Part shown: piece after piece, positions 49,822-61,966 of the stretch
Layout: every line of letters begins with the position of its first letter
Numbering within the stretch: position 1 is the stretch's first letter
Assembly: GCA_001414345.1 (NCBI GenBank)
Contig: LLCB01000063.1
Location: 62,001-126,000 of the forward strand
Reading direction: 5' to 3'
Source: Hymenoscyphus infarciens
Taxonomy: Eukaryota > Ascomycota > Leotiomycetes > Helotiales > Helotiaceae
Length of the DNA stretch: 64,000 bases
The notes under the pieces: model-generated
Seen by the model: the letters and a program-made list of their open reading frames with translations, nothing else
The model's database searches: none
What the model was told of the DNA's origin: nothing
Made by a program: the position numbers and the translations under genes

Positions 49822-52060
49822 GTTGAGCAAAGGTTGGTCTCTCAAGTGCTGAGTAGACCATACACTTCTCTAAGCGGGTTCAGTATCGAAAATCCTACAC
49901 GACCTCATTTTTCATGCAGTCTCTGATCTGGCTTTTCAAACACGCCGAAGAATTAGTCAGGCCTTGTACGATATTCCTTAGACGACGAGAAGTCTAAAAC
50001 AGATAGACGATCCTCTTGATTCACTACGACTTCGCTTTCTTCGCATTTTGATATCCTTTTGTTTTACTAGCATAGCGTTTGGGAACCTCGTATACCTTTT
50101 GCTTTTTATATGTTGGACTACTTCTTGTCAATTCATCTTTCAATGATCGGCTACAGTGGTTATTACATCGTCGGCGAAACCCCCGGGTGCAGATTGTCAG
50201 AGACGAATACCGATGAATGATACGTCTGGTAGCTGTCGATTACCGTAGACTCTAGAATATAGTTGTAAATACAATTAAAGAGGCGTGGTACATCTGGATG
50301 TTTCTTTCTGAGACGACACTGACTACGTTTGTGTAAAAGCGCGAGAAAGCGTTCTAAATAAATAAAAACTTTGAAAATAACGAAGCGTAGTAATTACTAG
50401 CTGTGAAGTGGAGTCTACGCCTATAACTGCTTAGTATTAATAATTAATAATATGAAAAAGAAATAGTTTAATAAACAGCGATTAGAGACATCTATATATA
50501 TTTATTCCCTAGGCATTACTTAACTAAATAGCTAGTGTTAGTCTATCTATCGAGAAGAGTATTCTTATTATAAAGCGAAAATATTTTACAAGTTTATAAC
50601 CTAAGAATTACAATAGTAATAGTAATAGAGCAAGGTTATTAACAAGTCTATCTAGTTACCTATATAATAATGACTATAACTATAAGTAGTTGTAATACTA
50701 ATATAAGTTCCTTAGATAGAGAGTTACTATGTCTTCGTATAGACAGATAGTAGAAAAGAAGCACCGGTAATCTGAACAGTTCTAGGTTTCGTCAAATCAC
50801 TAACTAGAAGTGCTTTGAAAAATATTATCAATATTAATCAATTGTCGGTTTCCAGTTCTAGACTCCGGCTTTTTTAGGAATTAGATAGTAGGTTGAAGAA
50901 TAGAGGTTTCCTAAATAAGAACCCTAAGAGAGCAGCCGGTTGATAGCCGGAATAGACCAGCTAAACTAGCAAGGAAGGTGTTTTACATGAGAACTGCTCT
51001 GTTGATCTTCTTAATCACTATGAACTCTAAATCTGTATCTCCGCATTCTACCGCCGCTCGTGGTGCTACTAGGTAGTTAACTATCGATAACGTGTAGAAG
51101 AGAAGGTAAGTATCACCCCACTACGGCATTATGGCGTCATTGTAACGCCTTCGGTCTGCACCTACAAGTTTAGGTTGACTGTTCACCCGTCCTGAGTCAC
51201 GACTTTGGAGAGAGGAGATTGGGTGAAGGACCTCGAGTAGGATTATGCGGCTACTTAATTCATTTGCTAGAGTCTGTGGCTGGGAGGTCGGATTTAAGAG
51301 AAATTTCCAGCTACTTCCATTCCTGGCTCGTCAATCCCTGCAAGTTGATTGATAATCTTCAGACTTCAAGACCCCTCCTCCGAGTCTCCGAGTCCCCTTC
51401 CCTCCCCTCAACCAGAACACCGCCACCCACCCGCGTCGAGAGAATCAGGCAAGGAAATCCACCTCATCGCTCTGCCCGTCAGCCAGTCGTAGTTGAGGAT
51501 ACGGAGATCCAGGTCCAGGTCCAGGTCCAGGTCCACTACTCATACCTACAGAGTACCTACTCGAGTACGCAGGAGCCCAGCAGCTGCCCGCACCTCCCCA
51601 GGGCGCACTGTAAGTACACCGCAGAAACTGTCGTCAACTGCCGTACAATAGCACCTGGCAGTACCAGCCAGCCAGCAGCCCTATCCATCGTCACCAACTA
51701 AGACCCAAGGCCAACCAGTCTCAGTCCTCTTCACTTGAGCCTCTTGCATTGAACTCTATTCCCCACAAGTCCGTGGACTGTGACGGCACGGCTCTCTCTC
51801 CAGCAAAATCTGGGCAGCAGCGAGAAGTACGAGGGTGCGCCTGCATAAGCTTACTTGACTACCTTAGACGGGGAGCCACACAGCACAGCTCCTCTACTTC
51901 CCTCCCCACCTCTCCGATTCTTCGCAATTCCAAACAACCTCTCCCCCCCCCCGATCCAACCTCCGCAATTCACCAAATTTGCCTCCCAGCTCATACACGC
52001 TGTCATAAACATTGACACAGTTCTAGTCGCCGCCGACCTGCAGGGCTGCGTGCCATTCAC
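49822..52060. other. Spacer and long leader of YAP1
   Basis: 50,350-50,760 is AT-rich and decayed. 51,200-52,060 is GC-richer and pyrimidine-rich, ends at the YAP1 start, and contains several small upstream frames plus a CAGGTC microsatellite at about 51,508-51,535. It is probably a long leader with upstream ORFs; transcript ends are not visible. Confidence 0.4.
51508..51535 (+). repeat. CAGGTC microsatellite
   Basis: About four head-to-tail CAGGTC units between GATC and CACT, inside the probable YAP1 leader. Confidence 0.7.
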
Positions 52061-54075
52061 ATGGATCTCACGATCAAGAAGTCCAGTACAGTCAATCCCG
52101 CCTTTACTCTCTCCGCTCGACAAGAGCAGCTCCTCTTTGCAGCTCTCAATTCAAACGCCAAACCCGCAACTGCTGAAGGATCCCCCGATCAAAACAAAGG
52201 TATCTTCTCAATGGCTCCCGCCGCCTTTTCCGAGTCGCCGGTCCAAGCACCAGGCTCCGGCGCATTGAACGGCTTTGAGGAGAGTCCTTTCATTGATTAC
52301 GATTACGAATTTGATGGCGCCGACGGTTTCGACTACGAATTCTCCAATGATTCCCAAGGACAGATGATCGGCAAATTGCCTGGAACCTCTTCAGACGGTG
52401 ACGCTGAAACTCACGATAAGCGCAGTCATCCCGACGACGATGGAGATGAGGATGAGGGAGGTGGAAAGCGTAGAGAGGGAGACGAGAAGTCATCCAAGAA
52501 GCCAGGCAGAAAGCCTTTGACATCAGAGCCTACTTCCGTAAGTACTCCTGTAGATATCTCTCCTCAAGCTTATCGCTTTCTAACAATTCAATCACAGAAG
52601 CGCAAAGCTCAAAACCGTGCGGCTCAAAGAGCTTTCCGGGAACGCAAGGAAAAGCATCTTAAGGATTTGGAAACCAAAGTCGATGACCTCCAAAAGGCAT
52701 CCGAGTCCGCCAACCACGAAAACAGTATCCTACGTGCACAAATAGATAAGATGTCGACCGAGTTGCGTGAATACAAGAAGAGAGTGTCCCTTGGTGGAGG
52801 AGTTGCCAGAAGCTCATCGCTAAACTCCAACTACCCAGCATATCTTTCTGGAAAAGGCTTCGGGACTGGACTAGCTACTCCCAATGATGTCAATTTCTCT
52901 TTCGAATTCCCTAAATTTGGCCGTCTTCCTGGTCCTGCCCCAGCGGTCAACGGTGCGAGACAGTCTACTTCTCCAACCACACAATCAATCGTCAGTCCCG
53001 TCGAGCGAGATATCAGTTCTCGTAACCAAGATTTGCAATTCTCGTCGCCCACCACCAATGGATCAAGTGTTTCGTTGACAGGTGCACCGGTTGCCCTCGA
53101 TAATGGAGACATGTCTAGTCTTTCTGGCCTTTTCAGTCCTTCGATTCTTGATAGTGTTGGCAAGAATGCACAATACGATTATTCCTTTGGAAACGGCAGC
53201 ACTAACAATTCCAATGGTTCGAGATCAAGCACAGATTCTGCTAATGGAAATGCGAGCACGGGTCATAATACATCATACAGCTCACCGTCAGCTTCATCAA
53301 ATTCCAACCATGGTGGTCCAAACTCGTCTTGTGGCACTTCTCCGGAACCTTCTATGCAATCTCCAGTTTATAACAAGCCTGTTGACTCAACACTGACAAC
53401 CATCGGCGAGGAACGAACTGGTGACAATCTGGGTGCAGGTGAGGTCACTTTCTGCGACAAGCTTAACATGGCTTGTGGCAATCCCAACAACCCCATCCCA
53501 CGTACAATGTCTGAAGTTACAAATCCAGGAATCAACGAGACAACACCAGCTTTTGACCTTAACGGAATTGACTGGTTTGCTCAACAAAATGATGGCCAAT
53601 TTGACCCGCAACTCTTTGGCGACTATCGGGAGCCGCAGGACAATATTCTCTCTGGTGATGCCTTTGGAAATAGCTTCTTCAGTGACGCCTTCGCCGGTCC
53701 AGATTTCACGAGCCCATTCAACATTGAACCAAGTCCTCAACCCGCGAAGAAGGATCTGGTGGATATTATTGATGAGCAGAATGAAAAGGATGACGAAGTT
53801 GTTCCGGCGGAGGATACATCCAAGTTGCTTAGCTGTAACACGATATGGTATGGTTCCCTGCCCCTTTAATAAAATCAACAATGAGCTGACCGTATTCTAG
53901 GGACCGTCTCCAAGCATGTCCTAAGGTCAAGGAGGGCGAGTTCGACCTCGATACTCTCTGCAAGGATCTGCAGAAGAAAGCTAAGTGTTCTGAGACCGGT
54001 GCTGTGGTTAACGAGTCCGATTTCAATAAGATCATGAGCTCGTACGCTACCGGTGAGAAGAACAATAAGGCATAA
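52061..54075 (+). CDS. YAP1: Yap1/AP-1 type bZIP oxidative stress regulator
   Basis: Redox-sensing transcription factor that accumulates in the nucleus under oxidative stress. Three exons: 52061-52537, 52598-53847 and 53901-54075, 633 residues. An acidic N-terminal region leads to the basic region KRKAQNRAAQRAFRERKEKH, of the fungal Pap1 type with NRAAQRAFR, then a leucine zipper (LETKVDDLQK through LREYKKRVSL). The n-CRD has CDKLNMACGNPNN. The C-terminal CRD starts at the exon 3 junction (NTIWDRLQACP) and holds LCKDLQKKAKC with the hydrophobic export signal between cysteines. The first intron is 60 nt without stops, so it could be read through, splitting the basic region from its upstream acidic segment by 20 residues; splicing is preferred because it restores the usual spacing. 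Confidence 0.93.
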
Positions 54076-57000
54076 ATGGACGGTTTCTACATTCACACAC
54101 AACACACAGCGGCATTTTCACGGATTTTGGAGGGCGTTGTTTATGCTATTATACACAAAATAAGTGGACATGGAAATGATATCATGGTCATTGATACTTG
54201 GCGTCGCGGCCACTCAACGGAGTTGACCATATGGTTTTGGGAGCTTACTTATTTTCCTCTTGAGAAGAAAGGGCGGGGGTCTTTTTTACTTTGGATTTGG
54301 GGGGTTTTTTTTTGCTTTTTGTTGGTTTTTTTTCGTTCGTTGACGGGATGGGATCTGGATGAGATGAATTTTTGATGCTGATGTACTATGGAATGGATAT
54401 GATGGGGGGCGCGAACCATGGGCCTCTGATGCTTTGCATGTAGGCTTTTTGGACTAGAGGTCTTGAGGCCGAATGTTGCATGCATGGTTACATAGGAACT
54501 GAATATTATGTGTTTGGTAAATCTTTTGAGAAAATCTCAACTTCTTTTTTACGAGTAGTGTGTGTGTGGTCTTGATGGAATGTTGTTGAAATGGGGTTTG
54601 CGGCTTTTGTTTCCAGTTTTAGGAGTTTTTAATTGTTGAGTGATCTAATTCTTACTGACTCGAGGTCGTGCTGTTGTTTTGTCCTACCAGGGAGGTTAAA
54701 TGTTCTGTGTTTAGGATGGGGAGGGAGATAGTCAATAATGGCAATGAAGACCATCAGACTATACGTTACGTGGTTGAGGATGACGTGTATCACTCAGCGT
54801 GGATAGAGGTAGTAATAACTCTTTTTTTATTAGAAACAGGTAAAGGAGATGGGAAAGCTGGAAAGGGAGAAGTTGTGTTTTGTTTTATTATTTTTTCTTT
54901 TTATAAGAGGCTTAGAAGGATTCGGAAGAGGTAGGTTGGGGTTTGCGATGGTAGGTGTTGTTTATTCCCTTTTGTGGGGGGGGCTGGGAGTTTTTTTCTT
55001 TCCTGCGACTGTCTAGGTGTGAGATGGGATTCCAGGCTTTGTGTATTAGGTTAGCCGCTGATGTGATGTTTAGTCTGGGTTTGCTTTGGATTAAGTTCTA
55101 GTTGAGCAACTCTAGGGAAGAGTTGGGGGGGTGGATGGAGATGATGAGAAGAGAAAGGGTCGGCCGAGTAGACGAATCAGGATAGGATAGGGATAGATGA
55201 CTTCGACTCCCGTTTAAGATTTTAGGGGGAGACTTTGGGGGTGGGAACCAAGTACGTGGTTGGTATGCGATGTAAGTTGGAGATTTTGAAAAGGAGAGTT
55301 TTGGGTTTGAGAGTTGTATTAGCTTTTTAGTATAGCGAGATAGATTTCTTTTTCAAGGGGGCTTGAACGAACTTGGTTTTTAAGTAGTAAGTCCTTTTCG
55401 TGGGATTTTTAAAGTGAAGTGTTAAACTAGATAAACCTATCAAGAAGCTAGTTTTCGAGTTTCAACTTTCTGGAATAGCTGGTTATCTGATCTTCGTTGA
55501 GAGTTCATCTATAAAGTGGTCTTGGGGAATTTGAAGAGGTTAAGGAAGAGGGGGGGGGAATGTATTTTTCTTGGTTTTGAGAAGACTTGGGATTGAATTT
55601 GAAGGTGGACTACGGGTCGGCGATAAGAGAATTATTTTAGAGGCTTGTAGGTCGAGAGTTACATTCTTAGGTTTTGAGTATAAGCTAGAAACGGGTACTT
55701 AGTTAGTTGCGGATTTGATATTAGGACTGGTTAGGTTGATATTACTAAATCCCGCTTTTAGTCTTAATTTGAGATAATGAGATCAAGAAATTATAATTGT
55801 CAGTCTAAGAGTTTAGGATAGATTTCTAAGAAGAGGTTAGAGGTTGGTTTAGAATAGAAGAGGAAGAGAAGAATTTGGAGTTGTTAGATTTGTAGAGAGG
55901 AGAGTTAATAGTCGTTGTGAGATGATTTGAGATTTAGAGAAGGTAAGAGTAGATAGAGTAATATCTAAGAAGCTATTTGAAACTTATAACTAAACTTGCT
56001 TTTAATACTTATTAGAGTTAATAACACTATACTAATATAAGAGATTCCGATTGTTTATTATAGAGTTAGAGAAAGAGTAGCGTGTTAGAGATAGAAACTA
56101 ATTACTACCTAAGTATATAGTAGTTGCCGCCTTGAGTAAATGCGAACGCTCTATAGGCGAGAGGTAATAGTATTATAGAGATAAGACTAGATAGTTTTTA
56201 TAGACAAAGACAAGAAATAGCGTAGAATCGAGAGTAGAAAGGGAATCGGTGGTAGGAGAGTAGGTTGAGAGTTTCCTTCATAATCGAATAATAGGTTCCT
56301 CTTTCATAGACGGCGGAGTGTATATCTGCGAGTACCTTTCTTATCATAGCTTTACATAAGAGATTTGATAAACTTACTTTCTATAAGATTCGCTAATCTC
56401 GAATTCCGAGAGGTGAAGAAGGTCTTTTAGCTTCTATTCTCTCTAGTAGATTTCTCACTTTATCTCATAGAATTATGACACGCTAAGTCTAGTTTCACGA
56501 TTGGGACTATTAGGCCTTCTATAGATTATATATATATCTATGTAATTTTCTACACATTTCTATATCTTTGTTCTACTTCTGAAGTTGCGTATACAACTTT
56601 GACTCTAGCGTGAAACATAAAACAGAATGAAAGGAAACTTCTTCAGATAAGAAACAGGGAATAAAAATAAACCAAAATTTAGAATTAAGCCATAGGATTT
56701 CGTGAGGTGAGATTTTAAGCCGACTCGACTGGTTCGTGTCGCTTACTAGGGAAAAAATCAACAACTATACTTCAAACACGCAAAACGAGATGTGCTACGG
56801 TATATAGCTTCTATTCTTTCACCGACTTCTATAATCTAGAGAAATAAAAACAATATTAAGTAGACTATGGATTAGCTTACTAGACTATGCAGTGAAAGAA
56901 CATAGTAGATTGCTCTATTTACAATATGATTTCGCAGTCCTAAACTTCAGAGTTGAACGTAGATATTCAGTCTGTTTACTTTTATTAACTAAGAGTGAAG

Positions 57001-58037
57001 TGAATAATTCGAGAGTAGAGGAATCTTCGCCACGAAAACGAGTTTATAGGTAAATGACTAAAAAAGTCAGCTTCGTAGTTACTAGTTATTCAGCAATGAT
57101 GACTCATTATATTGTAATAGACAGATCTTCAGCCTCTTCCTCGGACTTATTACTTTGTTTAGATATCGCAATTAAGCTTTTCTGCTAACTTAAGCAAGAA
57201 TCGTAGAAAGTACAAAGGTTCGTTTAATTGGGCTCAGGTTGCTTTTACTATAATTTTGACACGATTTTCAAGTCTCCTATCTTAAACCCCGGTCCGCGGT
57301 TAGGAGCCCGTTACTTGTTTGTTTTCTGTCTGCTCCCTCCTTTATTTTTCCATATCTCTCCACTTGAATGTGCTGTGGATATCAATGCAATCGTAGATGC
57401 TCTATCTCTCTAAGAGTAACTTTGTTTATTCCTTGATATTGTTTATGAATAGAGACACCTTGGTACAAGTATGAAAGTGTGAGCTAAAATTTACTGAAAG
57501 TCGGGTTACAGTAGTACTCGGTCTCTCTTTGAGATATCACAGAACCAGGACCATTAGATTACTGATATGAAGCAACGTAAAAAGCTAGAGAAGTATAGGG
57601 ATAAGATATTCTGTAAAATTAATATACGGGGGAAACTAACCGCAACTCTCACATAGCCTATGTCACTTCCTGACCAATTATCAAGTCCCGCTCTCCCCAC
57701 TTTGGCAACTATTCGCCAACCAGAAAAGAATAGGTGTTTACCAACAGAAGGCTTGCAGGTATCGCTGTATCTGATTGGGAAAATTGTTGGTTCTTGGTGT
57801 ATGGCTTGGTACGATGAGGGATTACTTTTAGTGGCGATGAGGTAGTGCAAGGAGGGGTAGTTTGTGTGAGTGAAGGTTACACAAGGAAGGTCCAGGTTGT
57901 ATATGAGGAAAGAGCCCAGATTTTCATCCAACTTCACCTTCAATCACTCAATCATATAAAAGGACGACTCCTTCTCACCTCTACGAACTAAGCTCACATC
58001 GTCCAAACACAACAACACCACAGCACCAGTCACCAAA
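54076..58037. other. Long spacer, central part decayed
   Basis: 54,076-55,000 has normal composition (YAP1 3' flank). 55,000-57,250 becomes AT-rich, with long G-poor or C-poor tracts and no coding frame, as in RIP-affected repeats; no element is identified. 57,250-58,037 returns to normal and holds the promoter of the reductase, including TATAAAAG at 57,955-57,962. Confidence 0.45.
57955..57962 (+). promoter_or_regulatory. TATA box of the reductase gene
   Basis: TATAAAAG about 76 bp before the start codon, followed by a CA-rich leader (CACAACAACACCACAGCACC) and the start context CCAAAATGG. Confidence 0.65.
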
Positions 58038-59075
58038 ATGGCCTACCCAGAAACGATGAAAGCCATCAACCTCACCAAAATCCCAACTGAATACACAGGC
58101 GGCTCCCCAGTCACCTCCCTCCATCTCAACACCTCCCAGCCATTCCCCAAACCCAGCGAGAAACAAGTCCTCATCAAAGTCCACGCAGTCGCAATCACAC
58201 CCCATGAACTCACATGGCCAGCACCCATCACAGATGCGCCCCGCATAGTATGTCACGATATCGCCGGTGATGTCGTTGCTGCCCCAAAAGGAAGCGGGTT
58301 CGAACCCGGCGATCGAGTATTTGGACTCTTGGAGTTCTACGGACAGGGTGGAATGGCTGAGTACGCAGTCACAGAACCTGAGATGCTGGCGAAGATCCCG
58401 GAGGAGCTGGATTATGTGGAGGCTGCTTCTATTCCACGGGCTGCTTTGACTGTTTGGCAGGGGTTGAAGGAACCCGGTTGGAAGACAGAGAGTGGAGCGG
58501 TTGTCAAGGAGGGCGACAATGTGTTGATTCTTGGGTCTACGGGTGCAGTTGGACGGATGGCAATTCAGATGATTCGAGAGTGGATTGGGAAGGATGGGAA
58601 GATTGTCGCAGTGGGTGGTTCGGGGGGCGAGGATTTGAAGGAAGTCGGTGCTGATGTTGTGGTCAACTATCGTGAAGTGAAGGATTGGACTACAGAGGTG
58701 ACCAAGGTTGGCGCATCATTCCATCTCATTTTTGATTGTGTGGGTCGCAAGACTCTGCAAGCTGCCATTCCTTTGGTACAAAATGGTGGAAAGATTGTTA
58801 CTATTGCTTCTCCGCCTCTTGAGGATAGCGATATCGAGGGCTGGGATGCATTGGAGAAAGCTGGGAAGGGATTCTTCTTCATTGTGGATGGAAACAGCAC
58901 CAGTGGCAAGCAACTCACCGAGATTTCTGGGATGATCAAGAAGGGTTCTATCAAGCCTTCTGTCAGCGCTGTTATTGACGGGCTTGACCAACAGAGTGTG
59001 CAAGACGGCTGGAGTGCAGCACTCAAGGGAGGGGTGAGGGGAAAGCCCGGATCCACTGTAGTTAAGGTTTTGTAA
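58038..59075 (+). CDS. Zinc-independent medium-chain dehydrogenase/reductase (quinone oxidoreductase-like)
   Basis: Single exon, 345 residues. The N-terminal GroES-like domain includes KQVLIKVHAVAITPHELTW and HDIAGDVVAAPKGSGFEPGD, then GQGGMAEYAV. The Rossmann domain has LGSTGAVGRMAIQMIREW and IVAVGGSGGEDLKEVGADVV, followed by FDCVGRKTLQAAIPLVQNGG. The AXXGXXG/GXXGXXG-type cofactor loop is present, while the Cys and His ligands of zinc alcohol dehydrogenases are not, so it is a quinone-oxidoreductase-type enzyme using NADPH. Substrate unknown. Two Met start candidates lie three codons apart (MAYPETMK); the first is used. Confidence 0.88.
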   Translation: MAYPETMKAINLTKIPTEYTGGSPVTSLHLNTSQPFPKPSEKQVLIKVHAVAITPHELTWPAPITDAPRIVCHDIAGDVVAAPKGSGFEPGDRVFGLLEFYGQGGMAEYAVTEPEMLAKIPEELDYVEAASIPRAALTVWQGLKEPGWKTESGAVVKEGDNVLILGSTGAVGRMAIQMIREWIGKDGKIVAVGGSGGEDLKEVGADVVVNYREVKDWTTEVTKVGASFHLIFDCVGRKTLQAAIPLVQNGGKIVTIASPPLEDSDIEGWDALEKAGKGFFFIVDGNSTSGKQLTEISGMIKKGSIKPSVSAVIDGLDQQSVQDGWSAALKGGVRGKPGSTVVKVL

Positions 59076-59473
59076 ACTGATATTGAGTTTACCTAGATAG
59101 ACGCGAAAGAAATTGATGATATGTTCTACATTTCTACCTTTCTCGTAAATAAAAATTGGCCGTCTTGAACTCTCGATATTTTACCCGGGCATGGATTGCA
59201 AGTGTTCCGCAAGAGCCAATGGGCGATAGGAAAAGCGTGCCTTCCTTACCTATCAGACAAAATCAGATGACCGTGTCATAAGTTACCTTACCTACCTACC
59301 TTAGGTTGAATTTGGGAGCTCGTTCCTTCCTTAACTTTGACTTACAAGTACCTAACCTCGACACGATTTCAAAGTCGCTCCTTCCCACCAGTCTATAGCC
59401 AGGACCTCGACTTCGTGTTACCGCGACGAAACAACCAAGAAGGGAAGGAACTACCCAACTAGCACCAACCAGG
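59076..59473. other. Convergent spacer
   Basis: 3' flank of the reductase and the degraded 3' part of the RapZ-like gene on the other strand. Nothing else is seen. Confidence 0.4.
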
Positions 59474-59954
59474 CTAGGGCATTTTGGCTAGCTCTTCAAC
59501 TATCGCAACACTCCTATGCCGACCCATTTGATAGTTTATGCTAACTCCCAGCTCTGGTTTGATTGATATAGGGAGTTCACGTCCCTCCATTGCGTCTTTT
59601 TCGTCGTTTTCGTCGTTTTCGTCGAAAGCTGCCAACTCTGGCACGAGATCTTTTTCCTGCTCCCCAAGCACCTCTGTCATCCACCTGGCATCACCCCCTG
59701 GATCTCCGACGCGATCGCGTCACGTCGTATAATGAACCCAGAGTCCTGCCTCACCCACTCTTGCAGTCTCTTCGAAGTGCCATTGTGTGAATCGCGAATA
59801 TGCGAATATGCTTTGGGGGGTTCTCGAACGAGCGGACGTCGAAGGATAAACGAGGTGGGGGATCGAGGGGCGGAGAGTGGCCATGTGAAAACTTCGTATA
59901 TGAAAAGTTGTTTGGAACATATTCTGGTAGAGAAGTCGCTGTCGTCGTCGTCAT
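59474..59954 (-). pseudogene. Disrupted RapZ C-terminal-domain-like gene
   Basis: Three minus-strand frames together make one RapZ-C-like protein. Frame 1, from Met at 59954, reads HGHSPPLDPPPRLSFDVRSF then NPPKHIR. Frame 2 continues with DSHNGTSKRLQEWVRQDSGF and IIRRDAIASEIQG. Frame 3 gives DARWMTEVLGEQEKDLVPEL and the signature MGRHRSVAIVEELA. The first break coincides with an 8-bp tandem duplication, ATATTCGC twice, near 59,796-59,811. The second is a 1-nt shift at a GGGGG run near 59,700. A TAG follows AKMP where the family usually continues with Trp. RapZ-type C-terminal domains are known from bacteria, with fungal homologues of unclear role. Two independent lesions argue for a pseudogene, but the G-run one could be a sequencing error. 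Confidence 0.7.
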
Positions 59955-60438
59955 CCTCTCCTTCTCTTCTCGTAGAAGGTAGGGATAAGGCATCGTCGGA
60001 CCCGAGAGCCTGTGCAGCCCTCCAAATAGCTCTCGTACAGTCTCACGTTTGTTTTTGTTGGATACTTGAGCGCTTGAGCGCCAACGCGCAAGGTGGGGAA
60101 TATAATTACGAGTACGAAATACGAAATACGGAATACGCTCAACTTGTCTCATTGGTTCCTTTTTCGGATCTTTCTCCCAATCTTTTTCTTCCGTTGGCTG
60201 GAATAGCCAATCAGCACAACTTCTATACGCTTCTTGATATTGGAGAGATCCATTGGATAAATAAACGACATAGATTCTCGGAGCAACCTTGGTAACGGGA
60301 TAGCCCCAAGGGTGTGATTTGTTCCCAATTCCATTCCCTATAGGTAGGCGATGCTACCCTTCCTCGTGGGTGGTGTCTGTTTCGTGTCTCAGTTCTCTTC
60401 TCTGGTTGGATCTTTGAAATAATTTTCGAACGTTCATC
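59955..60438. other. Divergent spacer between RapZ-like pseudogene and RTA1-like gene
   Basis: Start-to-start interval of about 480 bp; presumably holds both promoters. The plus-strand frame that crosses it (59,732-60,295) is the antisense shadow of the pseudogene and lacks its own features. Confidence 0.4.
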
Positions 60439-61628
60439 ATGATCGAGACTTTGTTTTCTCTGCTTGAGGCTCGTAAGGTATCGAAATATGCGGATTGCAC
60501 CCTGGAAACATGCCCGCTTTCAGCATCAGTAAGTATCTACGACTGCGTGTTTGGAAAGCGGTCCCGGTTCGCTAACCCCTCTCAAGGTCTATGGATATCT
60601 ACCAAATAAAGCAGCAAATTATTTTTTCCTTGTCGCTTTTGGATTATCTTGTTTGGCACACCTTTTCCAAGGAGGAAAATCGAGATCATGGACCTTTATG
60701 ATCGCGTTTGGGGTTGGAGCATTTGGTGAAGCAGTTGGTAAGTACACCAAATTTTTACCAAGGATGAATCTAATAAAAGGAAGGCTATGTTGGTCGAATC
60801 TTGCTTCGAAAGAATCCATTCAGTAGAACATAGTGAGTACTTGAGAGTTCTAAATAGCTGAACTTCGGTCTAATGTGTCTGGATAGCCTTACCATCATGC
60901 TTGTTCCTGGGACCGTTGCTCCCGCTTTCTTGGCTGGTGGTGTGTATTTGACGCTCAAACATATGTAAGTATTTACTCCATTACTCTAGTCCAACGAGAT
61001 TTCCCGAAGCTGTGCTTACTGCAGACAAAAAACTTCGCTTGCACCAAGACTCAAAAGTAATACAACTAACACATCTAGAATCATAATTTACGGCCGCAAA
61101 TTCTCCCGAATCGCTCCTAGGCTATACACTTGGATCTTCATCTTCGCCGACATCGCCTCCATCGTGATCCAATCCCTCGGCGCCGTCATTGCCTCCCGAG
61201 GCACCAAACCCTCTGTCGGAAACAACATAATGATGGTCGGACTCTGTTCCCAAGTCGCCACACTAGGAATCTTCGGACTCATGGCGCTCGACGTATTCTT
61301 CAAGATCCGAAAATACCGCGGTCGATTCAATGCTTCCACCATCGCGCTTCGAGCTTCTAAGAGATTCAAGGGGTTACTGGTTGCGATTGTGATTGCGTAT
61401 TTGACGATTACTGTACGCTGTATTTATCGGATTGCGGAGATGAGTGGGGGGTGGAGGAATCCTATTATGCAAGATGAGAATACTTTTATTGTGCTTGATG
61501 GCGTTATGTGTCTTATTGCTTGTGTGGCGTTGAATGTTTGGCATCCGGGTTTCTTGTTTAAGCAGAGTTATGCTACGATTAAGGCTGAAGCTACGGGGAC
61601 GCCGAATGCGGAGATGAGTGAAGCTTGA
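60439..61628 (+). CDS. RTA1-family seven-helix membrane protein
   Basis: Five exons fit by phase: 60439-60528, 60587-60737, 60784-60832, 60887-60964 and 61079-61628, about 305 residues. Start MIETLFSLLEARKVSKYADC, then exon 2 YGYLPNKAANYFFLVAFGLS, with GAFGEAVG-YVGRI across the next join, MLVPGTVAPAFLAGGVYLTL, and FADIASIVIQSLGAVIAS. These match the RTA1-like (lipid-translocating exporter) family of fungal seven-helix proteins, including VRCIYRIAEMSGGW and ALNVWHPGF near the end. Yeast relatives (Rta1, Rsb1) affect 7-aminocholesterol resistance and sphingoid base export. Which lipid, if any, this one handles is unknown. Confidence 0.85.
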
Positions 61629-61966
61629 GTTTGTTGCAATGGCTCTAGGGGCTCTCGGCGTATGAAATGATAATTAGATGGGTCGATTGGCAGAGGGATG
61701 TTTTTGAAAGAATGAGAATGTTACAGCGGCCTGTGGTCGCATCTCACTGTACTAGTTTTGGATTGCGAAACAGAGTAGAAACTAGACTCAATTTATCAAA
61801 TACTCTTGAGCAGTAGCGGTACGTTTCCAAGGTCTCTTTGAGCAACGACAAAGGGGGGTGTGCACAGAGCATGTTCTTAAGCGAAGGGTTTGACAATGTC
61901 AAAGTATTTTGGTAATAATATAATGTTATGTTTGTGCTCACTGTTTCTCCTGACTTCGTAACTATA
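61629..61966. other. Convergent 3' spacer
   Basis: Between the stop codons of the RTA1-like (+) and SET-domain (-) genes. No other feature is seen. Confidence 0.4.

Noticed and set aside
52538..52597. Reading through the first YAP1 interval as coding
   Set aside because: The 60 nt are open but have GTAAGT and CACAG borders, and splicing restores the usual basic-region context.
58296..58312. GGGTTCGAACCCGG, resembling a tRNA T-arm
   Set aside because: Lies inside the reductase coding sequence (GSGFEPGD) and has no acceptor stem or anticodon arm around it.
59732..60295. 187-codon plus-strand open frame
   Set aside because: Overlaps the RapZ-like pseudogene in antisense and has no recognisable motif.
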